Shown: positions 50,333 to 60,707, numbered from the stretch's first letter. The stretch: DNA of 64,000 nt from Sinomonas cellulolyticus (GCF_014656475.1 NZ_BNCM01000007.1:1-64000); one strand, 5' to 3'. Notes: generated by a model not told the origin, from the letters alone. Numbers and translations are program-made.

Positions 50333-50709
50333 GGTGCAACGTCCTTCCGGCTGTTCTCTTGCGGTGGGGGCCCGGACAGGATGTCCCCGATCCGGGCGAT
50401 GCGGTCGCGCCACAGGTCCTCGTAGGCGTCGAGGAGGCGCGCCGCCCTGCGGATCACCGCGGGGTTGGAGTGCACGATCTGCTCCCTCCCACGGCGTTCC
50501 TTCGTGACGAGCAGTGCCCGTTCGAGCACCGCGACGTGCTTCTGCACGGCCGCGAAGCTCATGGCGTAGTTCCTCGCGAGCCCCGAGACCGACTGCTCGC
50601 CCAGCAGCGACTGCCGCAGGATGTCCCTGCGGGTGGTGTCCGCGAGGGCGCCGAAGATGCGGTCGATCTCCTCGTCGGTGAAGTCCCGGGGTACCTGATC
50701 TACAACCAT
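50329..50709 (-). CDS. ArsR-family transcriptional regulator
   Basis: The 126-residue protein has the winged helix ADTTRRDILRQSLLGEQSVSGLARNYAMSFAAVQKHVAVLERALLVTKERRGREQ in outline. It lacks the Cys-rich metal sites of SmtB/ArsR proteins, so it probably senses something other than metals. The ATG has no Shine-Dalgarno; TAACAT lies 8 nt upstream and a 16-bp palindrome spans the start codon, suggesting leaderless, self-repressed expression. It is coupled to the SRPBCC gene. Confidence 0.88.
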   Translation of the reverse strand: MVVDQVPRDFTDEEIDRIFGALADTTRRDILRQSLLGEQSVSGLARNYAMSFAAVQKHVAVLERALLVTKERRGREQIVHSNPAVIRRAARLLDAYEDLWRDRIARIGDILSGPPPQENSRKDVAP

Positions 50710-50717
50710 TTGGTTGT
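50702..50717. promoter_or_regulatory. ArsR operator spanning its own start codon
   Basis: ACAACCATTTGGTTGT has perfect 7-bp arms (ACAACCA/TGGTTGT) with a 2-bp centre. The ArsR start codon (50707-50709) lies inside it and a -10-like TAACAT abuts it. Binding would block RNA polymerase at the transcription start. Confidence 0.65.
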
Positions 50718-50751
50718 ATGTTAGGCCGGTCGCTCAGGCGGCGCAAGGGCA

Positions 50752-50808
50752 GACGCACGACGCCGGGTGGGCGGCCCCTGCGAGGCGGCTCACCCGGCGT
50801 CGTGCGTC
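50752..50808. repeat. Intergenic palindrome (ACGACGCCGG family), probable terminator
   Basis: GACGCACGACGCCGGGTG at 50752-50769 is perfectly inverted at 50791-50808, with a 21-nt loop. It lies just past the thioesterase stop (minus) and before the ArsR promoter. It shares the CGCACGACGCCGG core with the palindrome at 7846. Confidence 0.7.
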
Positions 50809-50821
50809 CGGAAGCCCCAGG

Positions 50822-51802
50822 CTACGCCCCGAGCATGTGGTTCGGCAGGCGCCCGCCGGGCGCCCGTCCGCGGATCTCGAGGAGCTCGCGGGCGTGCTCC
50901 CACAGCCGCTTGTCCTCGTCGGAGACGGGCACCCACTCCGGGACGGGCACGGCGGTGCCGGTCTCGTCGCGGGCCACCATGACGGTGAGGCAGTACGTGG
51001 TCAGATTCAACTCGCGGCCCCGCGGCGAGCCGGAGCGGACGTGGACCGCGATGTGCATCCCCTTCCGGCCCGTGTACACGAGCCGGGCCTCGACCTCCAC
51101 GACGTCGCCGATCAGCAGGGGCCGGTAGAACCGCACCCCGCCGGAGAACACGGCCACCGTGTCCCGACCGCAGTACCGCGACGCGCACACGTACGCGGCC
51201 TCGTCGATCCACTTCATGACCGTGCCGCCGTGGACCTTCCCGCCCCAGTTGACGTCGGTCGGTGCGGCGAGGAACCGCAGGACCACCCGCTCGGCCGTGC
51301 CGGCGTCGGTGTAGTGCTGGCGCTTCATCGACGCGACGATCTCGTCGCGCACCCCGATCCGCGCCACCGCATGCTCCTGGGCCTCGCGCTCGGCCTCGGT
51401 CCGCGGCACCCAGGCGGGCACCTCCACGGGGCGGCCGTCGTCCCCTACGGCCACGAAGATGACCAGGCACTGGCTGCGCATCGTCGCAGGGCCGCCCTTC
51501 GGGTCGCCCGAGGAGACCACAGTGCGGATGTGCATCGAGGTGCGGCCGGTGTAGACGATCGTGGCGGTCACCTCGACCATGTCTCCCACGTTCACGGGGT
51601 CCGCGAAGTGGATGTTGCCCACGTAGGCCGTCACGCAGTAGGCCTTCGCCCAGCCCACCGCCGCCGCATAGGCCGCCTTGTCCACCCACTCCAGGACCGT
51701 GCCGGCGTCCACCGACCCGGAGTGGCCCTTGTCCGTCGGGGCGGCGAGGAAGCGGAGGGTGACCTCGTGCGTGTCAGGCGAGGGCCCGGCGTCGTGCGTC
51801 AC
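50822..51802 (-). CDS. Acyl-CoA thioesterase with two hotdog domains
   Basis: Two similar hotdog domains lie in tandem. The first (about 10-150) reads VTLRFLAAPTDKGHSGSVDAGTVLEWVDKAAYAAA; the second (about 165-320) reads VVLRFLAAPTDVNWGGKVHGGTVMKWIDEAAYVCA. Each has the VYTGR(T/K)(S/G)MHI strand. The second domain carries the more usual GGKVHGG with Asp/Glu, while the first has Ser-Gly-Ser-Val-Asp, so the active site may be uneven. They should hydrolyse acyl-CoAs to free acids. The GTG at 51800-51802 is 5 bp after the MetE-like gene. Confidence 0.85.
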   Translation of the reverse strand: MTHDAGPSPDTHEVTLRFLAAPTDKGHSGSVDAGTVLEWVDKAAYAAAVGWAKAYCVTAYVGNIHFADPVNVGDMVEVTATIVYTGRTSMHIRTVVSSGDPKGGPATMRSQCLVIFVAVGDDGRPVEVPAWVPRTEAEREAQEHAVARIGVRDEIVASMKRQHYTDAGTAERVVLRFLAAPTDVNWGGKVHGGTVMKWIDEAAYVCASRYCGRDTVAVFSGGVRFYRPLLIGDVVEVEARLVYTGRKGMHIAVHVRSGSPRGRELNLTTYCLTVMVARDETGTAVPVPEWVPVSDEDKRLWEHARELLEIRGRAPGGRLPNHMLGA

Positions 51803-51807
51803 CGTGG

Positions 51808-53019
51808 TCAGCCCCAGAGCCGCTCGGTGGCGATCTTCGCGCCCTCGGCGAGCGACTCCAGCTTGGCCCACGCGATCTGCGGGTGCACGCGGCCGCCGAG
51901 GCCGCAGTCGGTCGAGGCGACGACGCGCTCGCGGCCCACGATGCGCGCGAAGTTCTCGATCCGGTCGGCCACGAGCTCGGGGTGCTCCACCACGTTCGTC
52001 GCGTGGGAGACGACGCCGGGGACGATCACCTTGTCCTCGGGCAGGTCGAGGTCCCGCCAGACCTTCCACTCGTGCTCGTGCCGCACGTTGCCGGCCTCGA
52101 ACGAGTAGGAGCCCGCATTGATCGAGAGCATCGTGTCTGCAAGGTCCCTGAAGGGGATGTCCGTGGTGTGCGGGCCGTGCCACGAGCCCCAGCACAGGTG
52201 GAAGCGGATCTGCTCCTGGGGCAGGTCCCGGATGGCGTAGTTGAGGGCCTCCACGCGCAGCTTGGTGAAGGCAAGGTAGTCCTCCACGCTCGGCTCGGGG
52301 TTGATCATGTCCCAGTTCTCGGCGATCGAGGGATCGTCGATCTGGACCGTCAGGCCCGCGCCGATGATCGCCTTGTACTCCTCGCGCATCGCGTCCGCGC
52401 ACGCGTAGAGGAGCTCCTCGTCGGTCTTGTAGTACTCGTTTGCGATGCGCGAGGCGGAGCCCGGCGAGAGCGCCGGCAGGAAGCCCTGCGTCGCGTCCTC
52501 GGCCTGGAGGGCTGCCACGAGGTTCGTCACGTCGCGGCGCACCGCGTCCTGGCCGATGTAGGTGATCGGGCCGGTGATGGTGGGCTGCGGGACCGGCTTG
52601 CGGCCCGTGAGGATGAAGGAGTTCGGGTCGTTGTATGCCTCCTCGAACCGTACGCGGTCGCGGCGGTCCCGCATGGTCGTGAGTCGGATCTTCCCCGGCT
52701 CCGACCGGATCTTCTCGGTCATCTGCCAGCGGTCCACGCCGCCCTGCGTCAGGCCGCCGAGGCGGGAGTACGAGTAGTTCCACCAGGCGCCGTAGTCCAC
52801 GGAGTTGGTCATCGTGTGGCCGTATTCGCCGTCGTTGACGATCGTGAGGCCGGCGTCGAGCTGCTGGGCGACGATGCCCACGACGGAGTCCGCGAGCAGC
52901 CGCTCGAAGGCCGCAGGATCCGAGGGATTCTCCGCCTGGGCCGCGTTGGCTGCCAGCAGCTCCGGGGTACGGGGGAGGGACCCGGCGTGCGTGGTCTGGA
53001 TGAAGTCGGTGTTGTGCAT
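51808..53019 (-). CDS. MetE-like methyltransferase, short single-domain form
   Basis: At 403 residues it corresponds to a single MetE C-terminal-type barrel rather than the 750-residue double-barrel enzyme. Zinc-ligand positions are present as His/Cys in RFHLCWGSWHGPH, Glu in the following strands and Cys in VVASTDCGLGGRV. It opens with TTHAGSLPRTPELL. Such core-MetE or epoxyalkane:coenzyme M transferase-like proteins transfer methyl or alkyl groups to thiols. The methyl donor and acceptor are unknown, and no SAM riboswitch precedes it. Confidence 0.8.
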   Translation of the reverse strand: MHNTDFIQTTHAGSLPRTPELLAANAAQAENPSDPAAFERLLADSVVGIVAQQLDAGLTIVNDGEYGHTMTNSVDYGAWWNYSYSRLGGLTQGGVDRWQMTEKIRSEPGKIRLTTMRDRRDRVRFEEAYNDPNSFILTGRKPVPQPTITGPITYIGQDAVRRDVTNLVAALQAEDATQGFLPALSPGSASRIANEYYKTDEELLYACADAMREEYKAIIGAGLTVQIDDPSIAENWDMINPEPSVEDYLAFTKLRVEALNYAIRDLPQEQIRFHLCWGSWHGPHTTDIPFRDLADTMLSINAGSYSFEAGNVRHEHEWKVWRDLDLPEDKVIVPGVVSHATNVVEHPELVADRIENFARIVGRERVVASTDCGLGGRVHPQIAWAKLESLAEGAKIATERLWG

Positions 53020-53089
53020 GGGGCCAGTCTGGCCGACGCCCCCCGGCCCGCGCGAGGCACGCGGGCCGAGAGCAGGCCGTATGACGCCG

Positions 53090-53118
53090 GCGGCCGCCCG
53101 TGTGACGCGGGCGGCCGC
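53090..53118 (-). terminator. Hairpin after the 102-residue hypothetical gene
   Basis: GCGGCCGCCCG (53090-53100) pairs with CGGGCGGCCGC (53108-53118) around a 7-nt loop. It lies 7 bp past the stop of the minus-strand hypothetical gene and upstream of the MetE-like gene. Confidence 0.5.
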
Positions 53119-53124
53119 TGCAGG

Positions 53125-53433
53125 TCAGTCGCGGTCCGGGTCGCCGAACCCGGTATGGGCCGCTCCCGAGGAGTCTGGGATGCCGGCGGCGCCCCCGGTT
53201 CCGAGACCCGTGTGCCGGCGGCGCGGCTTCTTCGGCTCCGCCAGCGGCTCGGCCTCACGCTCGCGCAGCGGCTCGCCGGGCGGCGTGTCCGCGTACTTGC
53301 GCAGGTCACGCAACTGGAACGCCTCCTGGTTGTGGCCGTAGTTCTCGTCCTGGCTGTAGCCGTCGTCGAGCGGGGCGTCCTCGTCGTATGCCGCCATCCC
53401 GGGTGGGGCGGGCACGCGGTCCTTCTCTTCCAT
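53125..53433 (-). CDS. Hypothetical disordered protein, 102 aa
   Basis: The protein is rich in Asp, Glu, Gly, Pro and Arg, with no hydrophobic core, signal peptide or domain I recognise. It has an acidic first half (DEDAPLDDGYSQDENYGHNQEAF) and a basic centre (EPKKPRRRH). It is probably intrinsically disordered. Coding is supported by third-position GC bias and the position between two genes on the same strand, but it remains a weak call. Confidence 0.5.
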   Translation of the reverse strand: MEEKDRVPAPPGMAAYDEDAPLDDGYSQDENYGHNQEAFQLRDLRKYADTPPGEPLREREAEPLAEPKKPRRRHTGLGTGGAAGIPDSSGAAHTGFGDPDRD

Positions 53434-53509
53434 ACCGGCACCGTAGACGCATGACGCCGCCTCGCACCAGAGCTGTCCGTCCTGCGGCGCAACCCGGGGG
53501 AGGGCCGGG

Positions 53510-54715
53510 TCAGACGAACGCGGACTTCCCGGTCACGGCCCGGGCCACGATGAGCGAGTTGATCTCGTAGGTCCCCTCATACGTGTAGAGGACCTCCGCG
53601 TCGCCGAAGAGCTTGGCCATCTCGTAGTCGGTCGTGATCCCGTTGCCGCCCAGGATGGACCTTCCCAGTGCTACGGAGGAGCGTGCGAGCCGGGTGGTCG
53701 TGGCCTTGGCCATCGCGGACTGAACCATCTCCAGCCGGCCTGCCTCCTGGATCCGTGCGAGCTCGAGCATGAGCGAGAGGGAGGCCTGTGCGTTCCCCAG
53801 GATCTCGGACAGCTGCTGCTGCACGAGCTGGAACCGGGCGAGCTCCCGTCCGAACTGGAAGCGCTCGAGTGCATACGCCCGTGCGATGTCGAACGCGCCG
53901 AGCTGGATCCCCGCCGCCTGCCACCCCACCCAGGCCCGCGAGTCGCGCAGGAGCTCGTTGGCCTTCTCGAAGGCGGTGGCGCCGGGCAGGAGGTTCGCCT
54001 CGGGAACGCGTACGGAATCGAGCACGATGTCCGCGTTCTGCATGATCCGCAGCCCGATCTTGTTCTCGATCTTGGTGGCCGAGAACCCGGGCCGGTCAGT
54101 CTCCACGATGAACGCCTTGATCGCCCCGTCCGCGGTGTCCCGGGCCCAGACCAGGGCGAAGTCCGCGATGGTGCCGGCCCCGATCCAGCGCTTCGATCCG
54201 CTCAGGACCCAGCCGTCGCCGTCGTGCGTTGCGGTGGTGGTGAGGCCGCCCGCGATGTCCGATCCGTGCTCGGGTTCAGTCAGCGCGAAGGCCCCGATGG
54301 CCGTGAACTGCTCGAGTCCCGGCAGCCAGCGTGCCTTCTGCTCGCGGGAGCCGAGGTCGTGGATCATGCCGACCACGAGTTCGTTGTGGATCCCCACGAG
54401 CGCGGACAGGGAGACGTCGGCGCGCGCCACCTCCATGTACGCGAGCCCGGTGAACAGGCGCGAGGATCCGTCCGTCTGCAGCCGCCCGAGCCCCAGCTCG
54501 GCGAGCCGGGGGATGAGTCCCATCGGGAACTCTTCCCGGTTCCAGTAGCCGGGCGCGACCGGCCGGATCTCCCGCTGCAGGACGTCGCGGAGCTCGGCGT
54601 AGCGGCGCCGTTCGGCGGGGCTGAGCAGGTCCGCGATGTGCAGGAGGTCGGCATCGGGGAAAGGCGGCTGGATCTGGACCATGTCTGTCTGGTCGAGCTC
54701 GGCTGTCTGGAGCAT
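53510..54715 (-). CDS. Acyl-CoA dehydrogenase
   Basis: The 401-residue protein has the ACAD signatures FALTEPEHGSDIAGG (FAD/substrate binding) and, near the C-terminus, YTYEGTYEINSLIVARAVTG with the catalytic base at about Glu380. The ILGGNGITTDYEMAKLF block resembles glutaryl-CoA dehydrogenase-type and peroxisomal ACOX4-like enzymes. In this cluster it may oxidise isobutyryl-CoA or a related branched acyl-CoA. It is divergent from the acyl-CoA ligase, with a shared motif between them. Confidence 0.87.
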   Translation of the reverse strand: MLQTAELDQTDMVQIQPPFPDADLLHIADLLSPAERRRYAELRDVLQREIRPVAPGYWNREEFPMGLIPRLAELGLGRLQTDGSSRLFTGLAYMEVARADVSLSALVGIHNELVVGMIHDLGSREQKARWLPGLEQFTAIGAFALTEPEHGSDIAGGLTTTATHDGDGWVLSGSKRWIGAGTIADFALVWARDTADGAIKAFIVETDRPGFSATKIENKIGLRIMQNADIVLDSVRVPEANLLPGATAFEKANELLRDSRAWVGWQAAGIQLGAFDIARAYALERFQFGRELARFQLVQQQLSEILGNAQASLSLMLELARIQEAGRLEMVQSAMAKATTTRLARSSVALGRSILGGNGITTDYEMAKLFGDAEVLYTYEGTYEINSLIVARAVTGKSAFV

Positions 54716-54735
54716 AGGGGGTCTCCCTCTTCAAA

Positions 54736-54761
54736 TTCCTAGGAAGTCCAACTATATTTCA
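54736..54761. promoter_or_regulatory. Candidate MarR operator in a divergent promoter region
   Basis: The perfect palindrome TTCCTAGGAA (54736-54745) runs into GGAAGTCCAACTATATTTCA (54742-54761). A 16/20 match, GGACTTCCAACTAAATTCCA, lies upstream of mmsA (60708-60727). It is placed between the divergent acyl-CoA dehydrogenase and ligase genes, and a MarR gene belongs to the same cluster. Confidence 0.5.
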
Positions 54762-54808
54762 TCGTGACCGAGATCACTAGAGGATCACCAGGACGCGAAG
54801 GGGCCCCG

Positions 54809-56578
54809 ATGACTGTGACCGACGACTTCCGCACCGCCCGGGACCGGCTGCTGGAGCTGCGGGAGGACTACGAGCGCGCCCGGGCCGAGTTTGCCTGCCC
54901 GCGCTTCGAGGAGTTCAACTTCGCCCTGGACTGGTTCGACGCCCTCGGCGCGGACCCGGTCCGCGGCGCCCAGCCGGCGCTCGTCATCGTCGAGCAGGAC
55001 GGCAGCTCCACGCGCCGCTCGTTCGCTGAGCTTTCGGCGCGTTCCTCGCAGGTCGCGGCCTGGCTGCGCAGCCAGGGGGTGAGGCGCGGCGACCACGTGA
55101 TCATCATGCTCGGCAACCAGGTCGAGCTGTGGGAGATCATGCTCGCCGGGATCAAGCTCGGGGTCGTCATGATCCCCACGACCACCCTCATGGGGCGCCG
55201 CGACCTCGAGGACCGGGTGGAGCGCGGAGGCGCCCAGTGGGTCGTGGTCGGCGCGGCGAACGCGCAGAAGTTCGACGACGTGCCGGGCGGCTACCGCGTG
55301 ATCGTCGTCGGAGGCGCCGGGACAGGGACGACGCCGGCCGGCCACGGCGGGCGAGAGGCTCTGGACTACGCGGACGCGGACTCGGTGCCGGCGGAGTTCA
55401 CGCCGGACGCCCCGACGCGCGCCGACGAGACCCTCCTGCTCTACTTCACCTCCGGCACGACGAGCCGCGCCAAGCTCGTCGAGCACACCCACACGTCCTA
55501 TCCGGTGGGGCACCTCTCGACGATGTACTGGATCGGACTCGAGCCCGGAGACGTGCACCTCAACGTTGCCTCGCCCGGGTGGGCCAAGCACGCATGGTCC
55601 AACGTGTTCACACCGTGGATCGCCGAGGCCACGGTGTTCATCTACAACTACGAGCGCTTCGACCCGGCTGCCCTCATGGCCCAGATGGACGCCGAAGGGG
55701 TCACGAGCTTCTGTGCCCCGCCCACGGTGTGGAGGATGCTCATCCAGTCGGACCTGTCGCAGCTCTCCACACCGCCGCGCAAGGCCGTCTCGGCCGGCGA
55801 GCCGCTCAACGCCGAGGTGATCGGCCAGGTGGAGAAGGCCTGGGGGGTCACGATCCGCGACGGCTTCGGCCAGACCGAGACCACCGTCCAGATCGCCAAC
55901 TGCCCGGGCCAGCCCGTCACGATCGGTGCGATGGGGAAGCCGCTGCCGGGCTACGACGTCGTGCTCCTCGATCCCATCACGGGAGAGGAGGCGGACGACG
56001 GCGAGCTGTGCCTCCGGCTCGACCCGCGCCCTGTGGGCCTCATGGCCGGGTACTTCGGCGATCCCGAGAAGACGGCGGACGCGTTCCGCGGCGGCTACTA
56101 CCACACGGGCGACATGGCGGTGCGGGACGCGCACGGCGTCATCACCTACGTGGGCCGCGGCGACGACGTGTTCAAGTCCTCGGACTACCGGCTCTCCCCG
56201 TTCGAGCTCGAGAGCGTGCTGATCGAGCATCCCGCGGTGGCGGAGGCCGCCGTCGTGCCCTCGCCGGACGAGGTCAAGCTGTCCGTCCCCAAGGCGTTCG
56301 TGGTACTCGCCGGCGGGTACGAGCCCGGGCCGGAAATCGCGGAGGAGATCCTGCGATTCTGCCGCGCGCAGCTCGCGCCGTTCAAGCGCATCCGCCGGAT
56401 CGAGTTCGCCGAGCTGCCCAAGACCATCTCCGGCAAGATCCGCCGAGTCGAGCTGCGGCGCAGCGAGGAGGCACGGCACGGGGCGGCTACCGGGGCCGTC
56501 CGGACGGAAACGGCCGCCCCGGCCGCCGGGTACGGGGTCGAGTACTCTGAGACCGACTTCCCGTCTCTGAAGGACTAG
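54809..56578 (+). CDS. AMP-forming acyl-CoA synthetase (medium-chain/acetyl-CoA-synthetase-like)
   Basis: The ANL-superfamily motifs are in order: LLYFTSGTTSRAKLVEHTH (A3, with Ser in place of the usual Gly), DGFGQTETT (A5), YHTGDMAVRD and VGRGDDVFKSSDYR (A7/A8) and PKTISGKIRR with the catalytic Lys (A10). The EEFNFALDWFDALGAD start is typical of medium-chain acyl-CoA synthetases. It should activate a short or branched carboxylic acid for the neighbouring dehydrogenase. The ATG at 54809 has AAGGGG about 7 nt upstream. Confidence 0.87.
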   Translation: MTVTDDFRTARDRLLELREDYERARAEFACPRFEEFNFALDWFDALGADPVRGAQPALVIVEQDGSSTRRSFAELSARSSQVAAWLRSQGVRRGDHVIIMLGNQVELWEIMLAGIKLGVVMIPTTTLMGRRDLEDRVERGGAQWVVVGAANAQKFDDVPGGYRVIVVGGAGTGTTPAGHGGREALDYADADSVPAEFTPDAPTRADETLLLYFTSGTTSRAKLVEHTHTSYPVGHLSTMYWIGLEPGDVHLNVASPGWAKHAWSNVFTPWIAEATVFIYNYERFDPAALMAQMDAEGVTSFCAPPTVWRMLIQSDLSQLSTPPRKAVSAGEPLNAEVIGQVEKAWGVTIRDGFGQTETTVQIANCPGQPVTIGAMGKPLPGYDVVLLDPITGEEADDGELCLRLDPRPVGLMAGYFGDPEKTADAFRGGYYHTGDMAVRDAHGVITYVGRGDDVFKSSDYRLSPFELESVLIEHPAVAEAAVVPSPDEVKLSVPKAFVVLAGGYEPGPEIAEEILRFCRAQLAPFKRIRRIEFAELPKTISGKIRRVELRRSEEARHGAATGAVRTETAAPAAGYGVEYSETDFPSLKD

Positions 56579-56579
56579 C

Positions 56580-57083
56580 ATGCCCACGCCGCTTCCCCGC
56601 GACCCGATCGCCGATGCCCAGCGCAACTGGGAACGGCACGGGTGGGGGGACGTCGCGGCGCCGATGGCGGCCATCACCGCGATCATGCGGACCCAGCAGA
56701 TCCTGCTTTCCCGCATCGAAGAGGTGCTCAAGCCGCTCGGGCTCACCTTCGCCCGGTACGAGATGCTCGCGCTGCTGGGCTTCGCCCGGACGGGTGCGTT
56801 GCCCATGAGCAAGGCCAGCGCCCTGCTCCAGGTGCACCCCACGTCGGTGACGAACGCCGTTGACCGGCTCGAGGCCGCGGGGTTCGTCACCCGGACGCCG
56901 CACCCCACGGACGGGCGCACCACGCTCATCGAGCTCACCGACTCGGGCCGCGCCGTGGCCGAGAAGGCGACGGCGGCGCTCAACTCCGAGGTGTTCGGGC
57001 GCTCGGGGTTCACAGGCAGCGACGTCGAGGACCTCATCCGGATCCTCGGCGAGTTCCGCCGCGAGGCGGGGGACTTCGCGTAG
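56580..57083 (+). CDS. MarR-family transcriptional regulator
   Basis: The 167-residue protein has the MarR winged helix: LTFARYEMLALLGFARTGALPMSKASALLQVHPTSVTNAVDRLEAAGFVTR in outline, and the wing PHPTDGRTTLIELTDSGRAV. The ATG follows the ligase stop by 1 bp, so both are on one transcript. It is the natural candidate to read the motif shared by the ligase/dehydrogenase and mmsA promoters, probably with an acyl-CoA as effector. Confidence 0.9.
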   Translation: MPTPLPRDPIADAQRNWERHGWGDVAAPMAAITAIMRTQQILLSRIEEVLKPLGLTFARYEMLALLGFARTGALPMSKASALLQVHPTSVTNAVDRLEAAGFVTRTPHPTDGRTTLIELTDSGRAVAEKATAALNSEVFGRSGFTGSDVEDLIRILGEFRREAGDFA

Positions 57084-57095
57084 AGGGCTGGGCCC

Positions 57096-58037
57096 TCAGA
57101 CGGCTGTCGGCTCGGACTGCTCCCGGATCGTGTTGATGATGCCCGAGAAGTCCTTGCCTGCACCGTCGCCCGCGGCGAACTCGTCGTAGATCTTGGAGGC
57201 GAGCTGCCCCATCTCGGCCGAGACGCCGGTGTGGTCCAGCGCGTTGACCGCCAGGCGCAGATCCTTGGCCATGAGCGCACCGGCGAACCCGGGCTGGTAG
57301 TCGCGGTTGGCGGGGCTCGTGGGCACGGGGCCCGGGACGGGGCAGTTGGTCGTCAGGGCCCAGCACTGGCCGGAGGCGTGGGCGGCCACGTCGAACAGCG
57401 CCTCATGCGTGAGGCCGAGCTTCTCGCCGAGCACGAACGCCTCGCTCACCGCGATCATGGACACGCCCAGGATCATGTTGTTGCAGACCTTCGCCGCCTG
57501 CCCGAGCCCGTGGGCGCCGCAGTGGACCACACGCTTGCCCATGGCCTCCAGCATGGGGCGCACGGTCTCGAAGTCCTCGTCCTGCCCGCCCACCATGAAG
57601 GTCAGCGTTCCGGCCTCCGCACCGACCACGCCCCCGGACACCGGCGCGTCCACGGCGCGGTGCCCCGCGTCGATCGCGGCCTGGGCGGCCTCCTGCGCCT
57701 CGGTGACGTTGATCGTGGAGCAGTCGAGGAACAGGGTCCCCGGGGCGGCGAGCTCGAGGAGCCCCGGCTGGCCGCCGCTGCCCCGGTACACGTCCAGGAC
57801 CTGCTGGCCCTTCTGGAGCATGGTCAGAACCACGGAGGCGCCCGCCGCGGCCTCGGCCGCGGATCCGGCCATCGGGACGCCGTGGGCCTTGGCTGCCTCG
57901 ACCGCGGCGGGCATCGGGTCGAAACCGACCACCGAGTATCCCGCCGCGATGAGGTTGGCCGCCATCGGGCCGCCCATGTGTCCGAGTCCGAGGAACGCGA
58001 TGGTGCCCGGCTTCTGGGCCGCCGGCTGGTCGGTCAT
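57096..58037 (-). CDS. mmsB: 3-hydroxyisobutyrate dehydrogenase
   Basis: The 313-residue protein has IAFLGLGHMGGPMAANLIAAGYSVVGFD, VDAPVSGGVVGAEAGTLTFMVGG and catalytic Lys in GLGQAAKVCNNMILGVSMIAVSEAF. The NCPVPGPVPTSPANRDYQPGFAGALMAKDL segment in outline is diagnostic of MmsB. It oxidises 3-hydroxyisobutyrate to methylmalonate semialdehyde in valine breakdown. It lies downstream of mmsA and a hydroxyisobutyryl-CoA hydrolase and probably shares their transcript. Confidence 0.9.
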   Translation of the reverse strand: MTDQPAAQKPGTIAFLGLGHMGGPMAANLIAAGYSVVGFDPMPAAVEAAKAHGVPMAGSAAEAAAGASVVLTMLQKGQQVLDVYRGSGGQPGLLELAAPGTLFLDCSTINVTEAQEAAQAAIDAGHRAVDAPVSGGVVGAEAGTLTFMVGGQDEDFETVRPMLEAMGKRVVHCGAHGLGQAAKVCNNMILGVSMIAVSEAFVLGEKLGLTHEALFDVAAHASGQCWALTTNCPVPGPVPTSPANRDYQPGFAGALMAKDLRLAVNALDHTGVSAEMGQLASKIYDEFAAGDGAGKDFSGIINTIREQSEPTAV

Positions 58038-58068
58038 GGCTTCTCCTTCGGGGTGCGGATTGATGCGG

Positions 58069-59147
58069 TCACGGCGCGGCCACCGTGGCGACGAGGCCGA
58101 GCTCCCGCTCGCCCAGCGGCGCGAAGAACGACTCGACATCGGCGCGGGACACGCCCGCGAGCGTCGCCGGCTCCCAGCGGGGGCTGCGGTCCTTGTCGAT
58201 CACCTGGGCTCGGATCCCCTCGCGGAAGTCGTGCCCGGCCAGGAGCCGCAGCCCGATCCGGTACTCCTCCTCGAGCGCTTCCTCGAGCGCCTCCGGCACC
58301 GGCCCGCGGGCCCTCGCCCGGCGCAGCGCCTCGAGGGCCACCTTGACGGAGGTGGGGGACTTCGACTCGATCGTGTCCGCGGCCTCGGCGGCCGCGGGGG
58401 CCTCGGCTGCGCGCAGCCGGGCCACGATCTGCTCGGCATCGGCGGCGCTGTAGGCCGCATCGATCCAGCCGCGCTGCGCGGCCAGCTGCGAGAGGGGAGG
58501 CTCCGACGCGAGGCGCGCTACAGCGTCGTCCGCACGCTCCCGCTCGAGTGCCGAGGCGAGGGCGTCGAGCCGCGCCCTCGGCACGAAGAAGTCCGCGAGG
58601 CCCAGATGCAGCGCATCGGCGCCGTCGAGGTGTGCACCGGTGAGTGCCGCATGGGTGCCCGACTCGCCAGGGGCGCAGGCCAGCAGGAGCGTGCCGCCGA
58701 CGTCGGGGACGAACCCGATCGTGGTCTCCGGCATCCCCGTGCGCGTGCGCTCGGTGACCACCCGATGGGAGCCGTGGGCCGAGACGCCCACCCCGCCTCC
58801 GAGCACGAGACCGTCCATGAACGCCACGTACGGCTTGGGGTAGCGGCTGATGAGCGAGTTGAGGCGGTACTCGGTGCGCCAGAAGCGCGCGGTGGCGTCG
58901 CCGCCGTCGAGCATGTCGCGGTAGATCGCCACGATGTCCCCGCCGGCGCAGAGGCCGCGGTCCCCCGCGCCGCGCACGAGGACGGTCTGCACCGACTCGT
59001 CCTCGGCCCACGCCGTGAGCTGGGCGAGCATGGCGGCCGCCATGCCTTCAGTGAGGGCGTTCACCGCGCGCGGCCGGTTGAGCACGACGACGCCGAGCCG
59101 GCCCCGGCGCTCGAACAGGACCTCCGGCTGAGGTTCTTCGGGCGCCA

Positions 59148-59148
<1 letters not shown>
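58069..59148 (-). CDS. 3-hydroxyisobutyryl-CoA hydrolase (enoyl-CoA hydratase family)
   Basis: The 359-residue length and the motifs GDRGLCAGGDIVAIYRD, AFMDGLVLGGGVGVSAHGSHRVVTERT and MPETTIGFVPDVGGTLLLA fit the ECH_2 (HIBCH) branch rather than a simple hydratase. The oxyanion-hole glycines and the catalytic Glu/Asp of PET-GFVPD are present. It cleaves 3-hydroxyisobutyryl-CoA to 3-hydroxyisobutyrate, the substrate of the next gene. The ATG overlaps the mmsA stop (TGATG). Confidence 0.87.
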
Positions 59149-60650
<1,502 letters not shown>

Positions 60651-60707
60651 GGCAAGCTCCTTCGCTTGAGGGGATGTGATCCAAGTCATCTGCAATCGAA
60701 GATACTC

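Noticed and set aside
51808..53019. Full-length methionine synthase MetE
   Set aside because: The protein has a single 403-residue barrel. The N-terminal barrel of canonical MetE is absent, and there is no sign of truncation at a gene boundary.
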